Notes under the pieces: generated by a model
Databases searched by the model: none
What the model was told of the DNA's origin: nothing
The model's input: only the letters and a program-made list of their open reading frames with translations
In this document: piece after piece, positions 31,076 to 41,962 of the stretch
How positions within the stretch are numbered: position 1 is the first letter of the stretch
Layout: every line of letters begins with the position of its first letter
From: Thozetella sp. PMI_491
Taxonomy: Eukaryota > Ascomycota > Sordariomycetes > Chaetosphaeriales > Chaetosphaeriaceae
NCBI GenBank assembly: GCA_021432635.1
Contig: MU270029.1
Location: forward strand, 866,575 to 930,574
Direction: 5' to 3'
Length of the DNA stretch: 64,000 nt
Program-made: the position numbers and the translations under genes

Positions 31076-33511
31076 TCAGTCAACGCACCACATCTGGTTC
31101 AAAGAAAGCCAACTTCCCTCAACTCGCTTCCAGGGCTCTCGCATCCACTCGTGGCTATCGAAAGCCGGGGTCGCAGAACCAGCAATTTTCCCAAGTCGAG
31201 ACACAATGTACTCGCCGTTCTCCCCTCTACCCCTAATCCGAACCAAGGCGCAATCAAACGACTTGCCCGATGCTAAGCCCACAAAATCCCCTACAATAAT
31301 TGCCAGGGTATTTGAGTCCTCCCTCCTGGGCGCGATATCCTCCGTCCAGGCGCGGCCATCCTCGTCGTGCACGAAACGACATCGCCAGAGTGGGGGCATG
31401 TTCTGGTTCTCACTCAAGGGCACAGGGGTTGAGGCGGTAGTGTCGACGATAAAGAACGGATTCAGACGTGGCTGCGTTCTCTGATTCGGCGCTCCCGGCC
31501 CCGCAGCGAGGATGCTGGCAAGGAGCAGGCCAGGGAACATGACTCTGAGCCCGTGCTCACAAAGGGACCCAGAATGGCGCATGATAGGCTCACTGCCTGT
31601 TACTTTGATCTGATAAGGAAGCAGGGTGCTGAAGACTTCTCGGCGCGTGGAGGCAGAGAGGAATGACTGTGGTGCCCACCGAAACCCTGGGGTCCTCAAC
31701 TTCTTCCCTAGTGGGAAGATCATTGACGGAGGGAAGCAACCTGGAAGGTCGAACGTATTTCCAGCATCGTTTACCAGTCTCAGCAGTGTGACCATGCCAA
31801 TCTCGGAGGGTCCATGGTCGTAGGAATCTTTCTCCTCCCCCTCCACCGCCTCGATAACTTCTTTTACCTGTGGCGTATCGAGATTAAGCAGAAGGGCAAG
31901 GCACTGGGCTTCATCTTTCTGGAAGGTCGATGTTCTGTCCAACACGGCCCGAGTAACATCCGAAACTGCCCGTTCTGTAATTGGTGCGCCGTCCTTTGTC
32001 TTAAATATTAATTCTGGACTTTCCTCAAAGCCTGAATCCGTCGTTTGAGGCTCTTCCTTGAGAATGGCGCTGCCGAAGAGGGGTCGGAGGAAGACCATTA
32101 GCTCCCACAATATCCGTCCTTGAAACAAGTCTCCTGATACAGTGTTGGCTATAGCTTCTACCATGTCGATCAAGAGTCGGGGTCTCGATCCGACAAGGAG
32201 GTATATCCTGCGTGCGAAGCGCCCTTCCTGAAAGGTCCACAGACGGCGAATCCAATTAGAGAGCCGAAGGCGGCAGAGAACTTCCAGTGCGCCCGCGTCG
32301 TCGTCGCACGCGTCAAGATCCGAGTCGACTAGGAGGATACTGTCTGCCTGTAAATAGATCTCACGCATGCTTGAAATGGCCTTGATCTCGGCATCCTTGT
32401 ACTGCTCCTCCTTGGGTACACAGAGGGTGTCCAACCACCACCACCCCGCACCTTCGGGCTCTTCACCCTTCTCCCCAAGGGGTATTTGGTCAACAGCCCG
32501 CTGGATCCTGCGAGCCTGGCAGACATGAATCTGGTTGCCGTGAGGATTCCCTAGCCCATCAGACCAGACATGGGAGATAGCGACAAAGGAGGGTGACGCC
32601 TCCGATGCTGCTGCTATCTCCAGATCGAGAATTCCTGAACTCCGACTTTCCGAACACCTCATGACTGGAATGCGGTCCGAGTCAATTGCCTCCGCAATAT
32701 CAACAGCAGAAGGTGCCGCCAACCCGCACTCACAGCCGGCAGTAGCATGCTTCGCGTCGACGTTCCTCGTCGCATAGCACACGTCCTCGAAGCACCTACG
32801 ATGATCACGCCGTATCTTTGGCCCGCCAAGGGTGCAAAAGTAGTATATCGTGCTGAGCTCATGATGTTTGCCAAGGTTGTCGACAAGGAACGGGCACCAC
32901 CCTTGCAGCTCTAGCTGCTCCAGGAGCAGGGTCCCCGAGCCCCAGACCCACGCAGAAACCCAGTCGCTCTTGTAGTCGAAGGGAATATTTGCAATAGACA
33001 GGGCTTGGCCGAGTAGTGCACATCCCAAAGCACATTCCAATGGCAGAGCGGGAAACAGGCCGGATACTGGGCTCGTAGGGGTTTCAGAAAGGTTATAGAT
33101 GATGTACTGCGCGTCATCAAAGATCGCCCGGTTTCGTTGAACCATAGCCACTTGGTCTTCCTCCGAGAGGTTGCTATGGATCTCCGCCCATCGTTCAAGA
33201 TAGTCGCGGAGTTTAGAGGTGGTGATGTACTTCTTCCCATCTGCCTCTATCCGGACGAAGTCCTCCACCCTCAGCTCGATTTGCGTAGGCAGGACGGCAC
33301 GAAGAAGACCGAAAAAGAGCCAGCGCTGGAGAAATGGTGCCCAACGGGAGGGTGGAAGTTTCCCCCACATGCGATGTTGTACCATTTCTAGATCAAAGCC
33401 TTGATCTTTCGGGTAGTCGAGCCATGCTCCGTTGAAGTTGAAGTCAGACCCACAGATATAAGGGATCGGTATTGTGAGACTGCCCCCCGGCCCATAGGGC
33501 AAATGATCCAT
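31076..33511 (-). CDS. HET-domain (heterokaryon incompatibility) protein
   Basis: Single exon, 811 residues from the ATG at 33511 (MDHLPYGPGG). HET domains are fungal death-inducing modules distantly related to TIR, acting in allorecognition. The domain spans about residues 310-480: FVAISHVWSDGLGNPHGN, GWWWLDTLCVP, then AISSMREIYLQADSILLVDSDL and LSNWIRRLWTFQEG, the three conserved HET blocks. The ~290 residues before it (e.g. APFLQRWLFFGLL) are a common fungal HET-associated region; the C-terminal ~300 residues match no domain I recognise. The frame is open a little further upstream through a T-tract ending in CAG (about 33540-33560), which looks more like a 5'-leader intron acceptor than coding. 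Head-to-head with the NLR at 33934, 422 nt between starts. Confidence 0.88.
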   Translation of the reverse strand: MDHLPYGPGGSLTIPIPYICGSDFNFNGAWLDYPKDQGFDLEMVQHRMWGKLPPSRWAPFLQRWLFFGLLRAVLPTQIELRVEDFVRIEADGKKYITTSKLRDYLERWAEIHSNLSEEDQVAMVQRNRAIFDDAQYIIYNLSETPTSPVSGLFPALPLECALGCALLGQALSIANIPFDYKSDWVSAWVWGSGTLLLEQLELQGWCPFLVDNLGKHHELSTIYYFCTLGGPKIRRDHRRCFEDVCYATRNVDAKHATAGCECGLAAPSAVDIAEAIDSDRIPVMRCSESRSSGILDLEIAAASEASPSFVAISHVWSDGLGNPHGNQIHVCQARRIQRAVDQIPLGEKGEEPEGAGWWWLDTLCVPKEEQYKDAEIKAISSMREIYLQADSILLVDSDLDACDDDAGALEVLCRLRLSNWIRRLWTFQEGRFARRIYLLVGSRPRLLIDMVEAIANTVSGDLFQGRILWELMVFLRPLFGSAILKEEPQTTDSGFEESPELIFKTKDGAPITERAVSDVTRAVLDRTSTFQKDEAQCLALLLNLDTPQVKEVIEAVEGEEKDSYDHGPSEIGMVTLLRLVNDAGNTFDLPGCFPPSMIFPLGKKLRTPGFRWAPQSFLSASTRREVFSTLLPYQIKVTGSEPIMRHSGSLCEHGLRVMFPGLLLASILAAGPGAPNQRTQPRLNPFFIVDTTASTPVPLSENQNMPPLWRCRFVHDEDGRAWTEDIAPRREDSNTLAIIVGDFVGLASGKSFDCALVRIRGRGENGEYIVSRLGKIAGSATPAFDSHEWMREPWKRVEGSWLSLNQMWCVD

Positions 33512-33933
33512 ATTGTGAAGTATTCGTGTGAATTTGGCGCTGAAAAAAAAAAAAAACACCAGCTAATGGTTCCGAGCTAGCTCGTGACTGTTTGTGATTT
33601 CTTCAATAGAGAGGGTAAGGGGGAGCGAACACAACAGTAACGGAGCTGAGGTCGCTGGCATGCAGCATCTGGGTCTGGGACAAAGCAATTTCACCCGAAA
33701 GACGCGTATGCCTGTTACTCTTCATCTATTCCACTAATTTTCAGCTGAGAAGCAAGCCGTCCAATAGTGAAATTTGTATCCAGCTAGGCCCCTTAGTGGC
33801 GTTTCGGTTTCAGCGCTTTGTGCGGCTGAGGTGTTGACTTAATGCTTAACCCCTCTCCATCATCTTTCGGGTCAAGTTTAGAGAAACTGCAGAGTGTCAT
33901 GCTCGTAACATCATCGACGGTTCATTTGCCTAC
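33512..33933. other. Shared divergent promoter, HET gene and NLR, 422 nt
   Basis: Lies between the two start codons. It includes the 14-nt A-tract at 33543 (T-tract plus CAG on the minus strand), consistent with a leader intron of the HET gene. No other motif recognised. Confidence 0.5.
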
Positions 33934-36569
33934 ATGATGGCGTTTACAGTTCCATTCTCTAGAGATGAACAGTTTCTTGGCCGCGTCTCCATTCTTGAGC
34001 AGCTCGACCACTGGGAGGGTGTCACGGTACTTCAAGGGCCGTCAGGGGTTGGGTAAATAAATCCTTCGAAAATGTGGAAACACACAAAAACTCAAATTGC
34101 TATAGGAAAACACAAACAGCCGTCGAGAATGCGTACCGATACAAAGCTACCAGGCAAGATGCGGCAGTACTATGGGTATCTTCATGCGGGTTCTGGAAGC
34201 TCGACTGGTCCGTCAAGAATTTGACCGCAAATTTGGGCATAACTCTATCTCAGGTCTCAGGTCTCGTTTCTTTCCTCCAATGGCTGAAGCGGGATCTCTC
34301 TGGCGACTGGCTTCTAGTCCTAGACGATCTGTCTCTAGATTGCTTCCCCGAGCACGAGAAGAGCGTCTTGGAGGCCTTCTTGGCCAATTTCGAACAGACA
34401 GCCGGAAGAGTCGTTGTCACGACCAGGGAGCAATCTAGAGACTGGTTAAATACAAACCTAGTTTTATCAGCAACCCAGATTATCGACATGGCTCCCCTAT
34501 CAACCCCGGATTTGCACAGTACATTTCTTGACAACAAGCGCTCCCAGACATCTTGGACAGAAGACGAACAAGCGACATTGTTTAACATCTCATGCCAATC
34601 GCCAGCTGCTCTCAACCTTGTAGCAGCATTCTGGCAGCAGAACGCGGATGTCAAGCTCTTCGATACCCTTCTTGGTCTTGCTATTGACCAAGTCAAAGAC
34701 CAAAGTGCAGACGCATACAACATGCTATGCTGCATATCTCTTCTGGATATTCATGGCGTTCCTCTGTTTCTTCTGGGCTCATGCCGGGGAAATTCCGCTC
34801 GGTACTCGACCGTACAGATGCGTCGCGGCATTCGAAAGCTCAACCTGTTCGCTCTTATCAAATCCTCGAGCGACGGACAGCAATGCTTCATGGAGAATCA
34901 CGTTCGTGCGCGCATGCAAAAGCGGCTCAGGGAACAAGGAGCCCTCCAGCAATTTCAGGGACACATCGTCGAAGTGCTAGCTGAGATATTTTCATCCAGC
35001 TCCGGCCTGCGAAGAACATCTGAGGGACTGATTCCTCACGTCCGCTTAGCTGTGACGTACGCTGTCATGGGAACTAGCGCAAAAGCTGCCCGCTCGAAGC
35101 TGTTGATAGATCTTGCAAATTTCAGCGTCCTACATTCCATGTATGAGACGGCGCAGGACCAATTCCAGCAAGCTTTTGAGATACGGAGGAAGATGTACAG
35201 CGAGCTGGACTGGCGAACACTTGATGTTCAGGAAGAAATGGCCAGAGCTCTACTGGACCAAGGAAAGACAAAGGAAGCAGCCGAAATGCATCAGCATATC
35301 GAGGCCCAGTACGAGCAAATACTGCCGCCAGATCATCATCGGCGCCTGCTGCATAGCGGGGACTACGCACTCGTATTTCTTGCACAGGGCAACTTCGACG
35401 AGGCTGAGAGACGCCTCACAGAATGTTACGAAAGTGTACGCCAAGTATACGGCGAGAGCAGCGGTCGGTTTCTGAATACGAAAGGCAGCATAGCGAGACT
35501 GCAATTCGAGTTGAGACGTTATCCCGAGGCAAAGGCTAGCTACGAGGAGCTACTGACAAAAAATAGACTGGAGTACGAGGAAACGCACCCACACGTCTTC
35601 CAGAACCTCAGCTGGTTAGGCCGCATAGCCAAAGCCATGGGCGAACCTCAAGAAGCCATAGCCAAATATCGCGAGGCCGCCACACTCGCCTCGAGAAGTC
35701 CTTACGTGGGTATCGAAGACGCTCTCACCGAGCGGGGCAACCTCGCCGTCGCCCTCTCGGAAGCTGGCCAGCTAAGTGGGGCAGTAACTGAACAACGCAC
35801 ACTGCTGGAAGCATACAAATACCTTGATGAGTCCCCCAGCCAGCGCGCCATCACCGCATCGATGAACCTGGGGACGTCGCTGGAGAGGCTCTCGCACTAC
35901 GAGCAGGCACGTGTTGAGTTCGAGTGGGCCAGGAGCGAGATGGAAAAGACAGAGCGCCCTCCTACGGACTCGACAACCCTGCGGATCCGGAATTCGTTGG
36001 CCCTCATCTACTTGCGCCTCGGCCAATTTCCCATTAGCGAGAGGGCGTACCGCGAGCTGTTACAGACGCAGCAGGCCTGCCATCCGGAAGACCCTAAGCA
36101 CCCTGATATTCTCCTTGTTCAGAACAATCTGGGAGGGGTTTTACAGAGGCAGGAGAAGTACGTGGAAGCTATTACCATCCAGCGGGACGTGCTCGAGAGC
36201 GCGAGGTCGAGAATTGGGGAGAACAGTCGTATGGAGCTGATGGCTCGGACAAACCTGGCCGAGAGCCTTAGAATGCTTGCCGAGTCAGGGGCCGATGGCG
36301 GGTCAGAAATGCTATCAGAAGCAGAGGAATTGCATCGGGTAACTCTTGCAGAACGTGAACGACAGCTTGGCGAGGTGTGGTATACTTGGGTGAGCAGGAT
36401 CAACATTGGCATGACGCTACAGGCTATGTGTCGGCTTGACGAGGTTAGTAGGTGGTATGAGGACATCGAGAGGCTTGCTGCGGCGGTGGGTGAGGGTAAT
36501 TGGACTGTACAGGTGGGACGGAGAAAGCGAGAGATGCTCCTTGCTCAGCTAGGTGGCCAAGAGGACTAG
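33934..36569 (+). CDS. NLR-like protein, NB-ARC plus TPR repeats
   Basis: Exons 33934-34052 and 34106-36569, 860 residues. The 53-nt intron (GTAAAT...CTATAG) falls inside the P-loop; splicing gives GPSGVGKTQ at residues 35-43. Without the first exon the gene would seem to lack its Walker A motif. Walker B is DWLLVLDDLS (about 107-116) and the sensor block is GRVVVTTREQS. From about residue 330 to the end are degenerate TPRs of the kinesin-light-chain type (e.g. AQDQFQQAFEIRRKMYSELD, EAIAKYREAATL, TNLAESLRMLAE). There is no N-terminal effector domain and no amyloid motif in the visible exon. The frame stays open ~28 codons upstream of the ATG, so an additional exon is possible. Divergent from a HET-domain gene, which could supply the missing effector. 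Confidence 0.87.
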
Positions 36570-38043
36570 AGGACAAGCGTACACTCCACCCAGGAACCAG
36601 GTCAAGGGTAAGCTAGGAGACTCGATAAGATAATTTGAATATAGATATTGCCTAGGATGACGGGGGTTACAGGCCGCTGTATGCTCTAGATCTCATATGT
36701 ATAAATCCGTGTCTTGCTCCCGAGTGGTGTCCAAACATGCTGGGCAAGACCCTCGCGCTATCACTTAGCGGTTGCTCGTCGTCTCTGCCGAGAATTCGAC
36801 AGAAATTGCTAGCCTGTTTATTATTTCTGGCATTTTGACTGATGCTTGCTGCTTCACTTCCGCAACCCCATGGAAAGGATCATCCTTCATTCCACGCGCC
36901 AGCCATCGTTGAAGTGGGTTGTCTACTGTCTCTCTGTGTGTCTCGTGGGTAGATCCAAAGAGGGGAGTTTGTTGCCCCCAAGGGCGCTGAATCTGAAGGA
37001 ATATCCCGTCGTCCGACTTCTTGTGCCTGCAAGAGCCAGCTGGCATATGTTCGTTGTCTGCCACGGCCATTATACCGTTACCGCTCGGCGATTAGCCACT
37101 GGTCGCCAAAAAATATTGCAATAGCTTTATTAGACTATAGATTAATCCATCAGAAATGAGAGGCAGCGTTGATATCGGAGTCGAAAGAGAGAGACCTGCG
37201 GGCAGGCCCTTCACTGCCAGTACGTACAGATCGTGATTGAAAGATGCGCACCACTGCGTAAACTGGATGAGTTACATGGCAGGAAATAATCGGAACATCA
37301 TGGCTGCCGTATCCTAGCTCATCTTTATATTCCCTCATAAATGGGAAGTGGTAGCCTTCTTGGGTGTTGGGCCATTGGCAGCCTGGCAAGCACCGGGGAT
37401 CACATCGCCTTGCGGCAGCACATGGCCGCACGAGTCGGATATACTTGGAGATTAGCAATCCGCCTCCTCCATGCAACCAGATTTTGGCCATAGCCAATAA
37501 CCAAAGTTACTCGATGGTGTAAAGCGGGGACGTTTGAATAGGCTGGGAGCTTCATTGGCTTCATACCGTATCATACAAGTCCCTGTGCAGTTAGTGCGAT
37601 GCATTCAGATTCTTGACGGCCATTGGGAAAGACTGCAAGCCCCGTGATTTGCGAAGGCTGTGGACGTGCAGCAGAGCGCCCTCACGTGGTATCGGGCTTC
37701 AAGAAGCAGGCTACATGTAGGCGTAGCCCCGGGAGGCGGCAGCCTTCTGTCGCTTGACGTGGCTCGTTAATAACCACTCTCCGGTGGCGATATGCATTCA
37801 GATTTTTGATGGGCCAATGGGATCATGATCCGGCGAGTAGACAAGCCGTATTATGGTGGGGGTGGGGGATCCTGCAGATGCGTGATGCCCTTAGGCATCG
37901 AGAACCTCCAGCTATTGCCCGCATCCATTCTCGATCAGCAGATTGCGGTTTCCTTCCGCTTACATCGCGGTGTGATAAAAGTTCTCTTCGGCTCTGAACC
38001 GACCTATCCTTGGCTGCTAGCTGCTATGTGCGCAAGAGTTAAC
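36570..38043. other. Intergenic, 1.47 kb
   Basis: No supported gene. Minus-strand frames at 36765-37070 and 37150-37497 show no recognisable domain. A ~33-bp imperfect direct repeat is listed separately. Confidence 0.45.
37596..37822 (+). repeat. Pair of ~33-bp imperfect direct repeats
   Basis: Copies at 37596-37628 and 37787-37822 share GCGAT, GCATTCAGATT, TTGA and GGCC(A)ATTGGGA/CAATGGGA with small indels. They lie just upstream of the Clr5-ankyrin gene. Confidence 0.5.
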
Positions 38044-41000
38044 ATGGCCGATCCCGCCTGCGAGAACCAGTGGCTGCTGTACAAATCCAGGATCCGCCAG
38101 TTATATCTCATTGAGGGCCTGACCTTGAAGGAGCTCGGGGTGGAGATGGAAGCGCGGTATCGATTCCGGGCCACGTATGATCCCCAGACGAGCGTAAAAC
38201 GTCCTGGATGAGTGCTGATGCGCCACAGAAAAGCCCAGTATGAATTCAAGCTAAAACAATGGAAATTTCGCAAAAATTTACCTCAGCATCTTTGGGAGAC
38301 CGTTCATGACGAGATTCGCAAACGAAAACTGAGCGGGAAGGCAAGCGAGGTCATCTGTTCTGGCGTGACCCTTTCGTCCAATCAGGTTGAGAAGGCGACC
38401 AAGAGAGTTTGCTTTTCTTCTACCGTCGAGAAAGGTCAGTGTGCGGAGCGACCGGGCAATCCACCAGAGGATGTCGACATCTGGGTGCGGACGCCTCCTT
38501 CTCATCCCAGCGACTGTACGTGGCCGGACGGCCTTCCTTGGTTCAGCTTTCAAGAGCAATGCATAGAAGGTAATGAATCGCATCGACTTGAGCGCCAATC
38601 TTGGCACTAACAAGCCTATAGTGATAGCGAAGCTCGCAGACCCCGACATCCAAGATGCCCCGGTCATGGTCAATGCCGCGTTCCGCCAAGTGCTAGGGGC
38701 GCGTAGACAACTGTCAGCAATTCCTTTGCGCCCAGATCTGCAGCAAAATCGTTCCCTCGCTTGCACAGTTCTTAGTAATATCATGCCCGAGAAGTTCCCA
38801 GGAGAAAATGTCGTTCGATCGCATGTGCTATGCCACACTGGCCGCCTAGACAACATTCCCGAGATTCTTGAACTGCTTTTCTTTCTCGCCTCCAATAATC
38901 TGCCACAGGCGACTTCGTGGTCTAGAGAATTGGATATATTTGTCATCAGCTTGTTTCGGAAAGCAAAGCTCCGTTTCTCTGCCTTGAAATCGCTTGCCGC
39001 CTCCCAGGAGCCCTCTGCAAACGCCCTAATCCACCAAGTTTTCGCCAGTGCTGTCAGAGTTGCGGACGTCGAGGTAGTGCACGAGTGTCTACAAATCGGC
39101 ATCGATCCTAATCACCCCATACTACTAAAGTACTTTGATCCCCGCCCTCGGCGTCTTCCGTCCACGTACCCTTTCTCTCTAGGACATTCAGCTCTGCCTC
39201 TGCAGTTGGGCTTTTGCACCGGGAACTTTGACCTCATCAAAGTGTTGATGAGCTGGGATGTCGACGTGGACCGAGTGACTGGCGCGTTTTCTTTGCTGGA
39301 CTACCTTGTATTTGCTAGCGCGTCAGATGCCATACGTGGCCGAGACTTACTTCGCTCGGTTCTTGACCAGCATCGCCCAACAGATTCGGAATGGATCCGA
39401 GCTCTGGGGCACGCCGACCTATGCGGGGACCCCCAAGCTTCACGAGAGTTGCTAGATCTGTGGAAAGATCGAATTAGAACTTCTAAGTCCCTGCAGCAAG
39501 AGGCGCTTGTTGCTGCCGTGCGGAGCCAGCACGACGACATGGTGTTGGATCTGCTGAGCAATGGTGTTGATCCGAACTTCGCAACTCGATTGGGAAGGTA
39601 TCCTCTCTGGGAGGCCATCTATGTTGCCCGGTACGATCTTTTTCAGCTTCTACTAGACCATGGCGCCTCTGTTCAGTCTATTCACCCTGACCAACCAACT
39701 CCGCTTCAGTGCGCGGCATACATGGGAGATACCACGGCCATTCAACTTCTTCTCCCAAACGGCGTCGATGTCAACCAGCTAAACTCTAGCAATATCTGCA
39801 AACTCGGCCACACTTGGTGTCTTAGAGACTCAATGATCATGGGTAGAACCGCTCTTGAGGCCGCCCTCTATGGCGGCCAGCCGGAGGCGGCAAACCTGCT
39901 CCTGGGCCACGGAGCAGAGCTCTTCGGGTCGGAGCTCATCATCGCTATTCAACAACGACTTCCATCCGTTGTCGAAAATCTTCTGAGCCTTGGGCCCTCA
40001 TTAAGCAACGTCGGGGAAGCCGATGAGACGGCCTTAGAGGCCGCCATTACTACTGGCCAGTTCGAGATCGCCCACTTGATCCTTGCCAACAACGACTCCA
40101 TTTATGATCCTGGTGCCCTGTGTGCAGCAGTTCATATGGCAATGTTTACAGGAGATTACCATATTGTAGAGAATATCTTGGCCTGTAGGAGCTTCTCAAC
40201 GGTCCGCGACGAATTGCTAGAGGGAACCGCCCTAGGTATCGCGTCATACCATGGCGACGAGATTCTATTCAACACTCTCCTCGCATACGGCATCAACTCT
40301 ACAGTCTCTCTGATCCGTAACGATGCGCGACCAATGTGCTCCCACGAAAGCCTTGGTGCCGGGCAAGATAGTCTCGACGGACTGATCAGGCGAGCAGGCG
40401 AAGAGTCGGGCTGGTGGCACCCCGGTAGAAGCGACTGGGACTTCCAAGTTGTCGACATCACTACCCCACTAGAGCTCGCAGTCGCAGGGAATCACGAAGG
40501 ATTGGTTATCAGTCTTATCAATATTGGCTGCGAGCCGACTCCAGCGTGCGTACTGCGGGCCTCGTTCGACGGCTCTGCTCAGTGTCTTGATATTCTCCTT
40601 GGTGCAGGGGCAGATATCAACGGTAGACGATTCGATACTGACACGGCTCTACAAGTAGCTGTTCGAAGACAGCACAAAGAGGCTGTGCAACTGCTTCTCG
40701 CAGCCGGAGCAGACATCAATGCGGTCCCATCCAGGACAGATGGCGACTTGACCCAAACATTCAACTTCAGCTACGCCTATAGTGCGCGGACGGCCCTCCA
40801 GGCAGCTGTTGAGCTAGGCGACCTCGAGCTCATGGAACTTCTACTTGACAACGGGGCCGACATTAATTCCCCGGCGGGCGACGACCGTGGCGCAACCGCC
40901 CTGCAACTAGCTGCCATCCAGGGTTTTGTTGGGATTGCCAAGACGCTGCTCCAGAGAGGTGCGGACTGCAATGCACCAGCGGCCAAGCATCACGGAAGGA

Positions 41001-41557
41001 CAGCTCTGCAAGGAGCGGCTGAGCACGGAAGAATTGACATGGTCCAGCTTCTCCTCGACTTTGGCGCCGAAATTTACGGCTCGAGCAGGATGCAATATAT
41101 ACAGGCAGTTCAATTTGCGCTCAAGAATGGCCACTCCGGCGCTGTTCGAATCCTCCGTACGATGGGGGATTGGAGTGAACAGGATGAAGCAATCCTGCTT
41201 AGCCTAGATCGACGCGTTCGCGGGAATCCACGCCAGGCGATCAAGCATGACAACATATGGCAGAACGAAGACATAGAAGCGACGGTGAGAGATAGAGACG
41301 ATACTTCTGAGCAATCTGATGCTGGTTCTTCGGGAGTCGGAAGCTCCTCAACAACCCTAGAACTTTCACCTCGACATGCCGCAGAACTATGGAAATGTCC
41401 TGACAGTCCAAGCTCTTCTCTTCCTATTGACACAACTCAAAGTTGCAACGAAACGACTAGATACGACCCGCGTAAAAACGAGGCAGAATTTGTGGCCCAA
41501 GTCGTGGCCGAGGAAGACTGGTTTGCTATGTTTGTTAGCTTTCCTGAGGATTCTTAA
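38044..41557 (+). CDS. Clr5-domain ankyrin-repeat protein
   Basis: Exons 38044-38174, 38229-38569 and 38622-41557, 1135 residues. The N-terminal ~60 residues are a Clr5 domain split by the first intron: WLLYKSRIRQLYLIEGLTLK joined over the splice to KAQYEFKLKQWKFRKNL. Clr5 occurs at the N-terminus of many fungal ankyrin, TPR and NLR-like proteins and is thought to mediate chromatin or protein contacts. The rest is mainly ankyrin repeats from about residue 280 to 980, clearest at the end (TALQAAVELGDLELMELLLD, GATALQLAAIQGFVGIAKTL, GRTALQGAAEHGRIDMVQLL). The last ~120 residues are Ser/Glu-rich and unstructured. An alternative in-frame ATG at 38026 adds six residues; 38044 has the better context. 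Between two NLRs, it fits the ankyrin arm of fungal recognition repertoires, by inference. Confidence 0.87.
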
Positions 41558-41962
41558 TGTGTTAATGTTCTTATCTCTTAATTTGGGAATGTAACCATGC
41601 GGTTATAAAGCCCTTATACGTTGACGACATATTTATATGTATTGATAAAGAGCAAACTACCTATCTACACTTTCTCGGTTGAGCCAATACAAGGTGAGCC
41701 GGAGGAGTAGGTAGGTAGTAAGGCATATGCTTTGCCCGCAAACTACCTAATACAATAAGCGAGATTGACATATACACAGAAAAGAGGTACAGATACTACC
41801 GGATGAAATAGTGTTCAAGGTAGGGCTCACTTGTTCAAGTATTGTTTTCGGCATTTCGCAGATGGAGAGAAGACTGTTGCAGGTTTCTCCGAGTCAAGAG
41901 TATGGCAGTATCATTCTCATCTCAATTTCTAGTCAATAACTAACGCGGGCGCTGCCCTCTCA
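41558..41962. other. Intergenic between convergent genes, 405 nt
   Basis: AT-rich 3' regions; nothing else recognised. Confidence 0.5.

Noticed and set aside
33850-33933. Amyloid motif in the open frame upstream of the first NLR
   Set aside because: The ~28 upstream codons show no Gly/Asn-rich or VQ-G pattern; no shared motif with the HET neighbour.
36765-37497. Two minus-strand frames of ~100 codons after the first NLR
   Set aside because: No domain or splice structure supports them.
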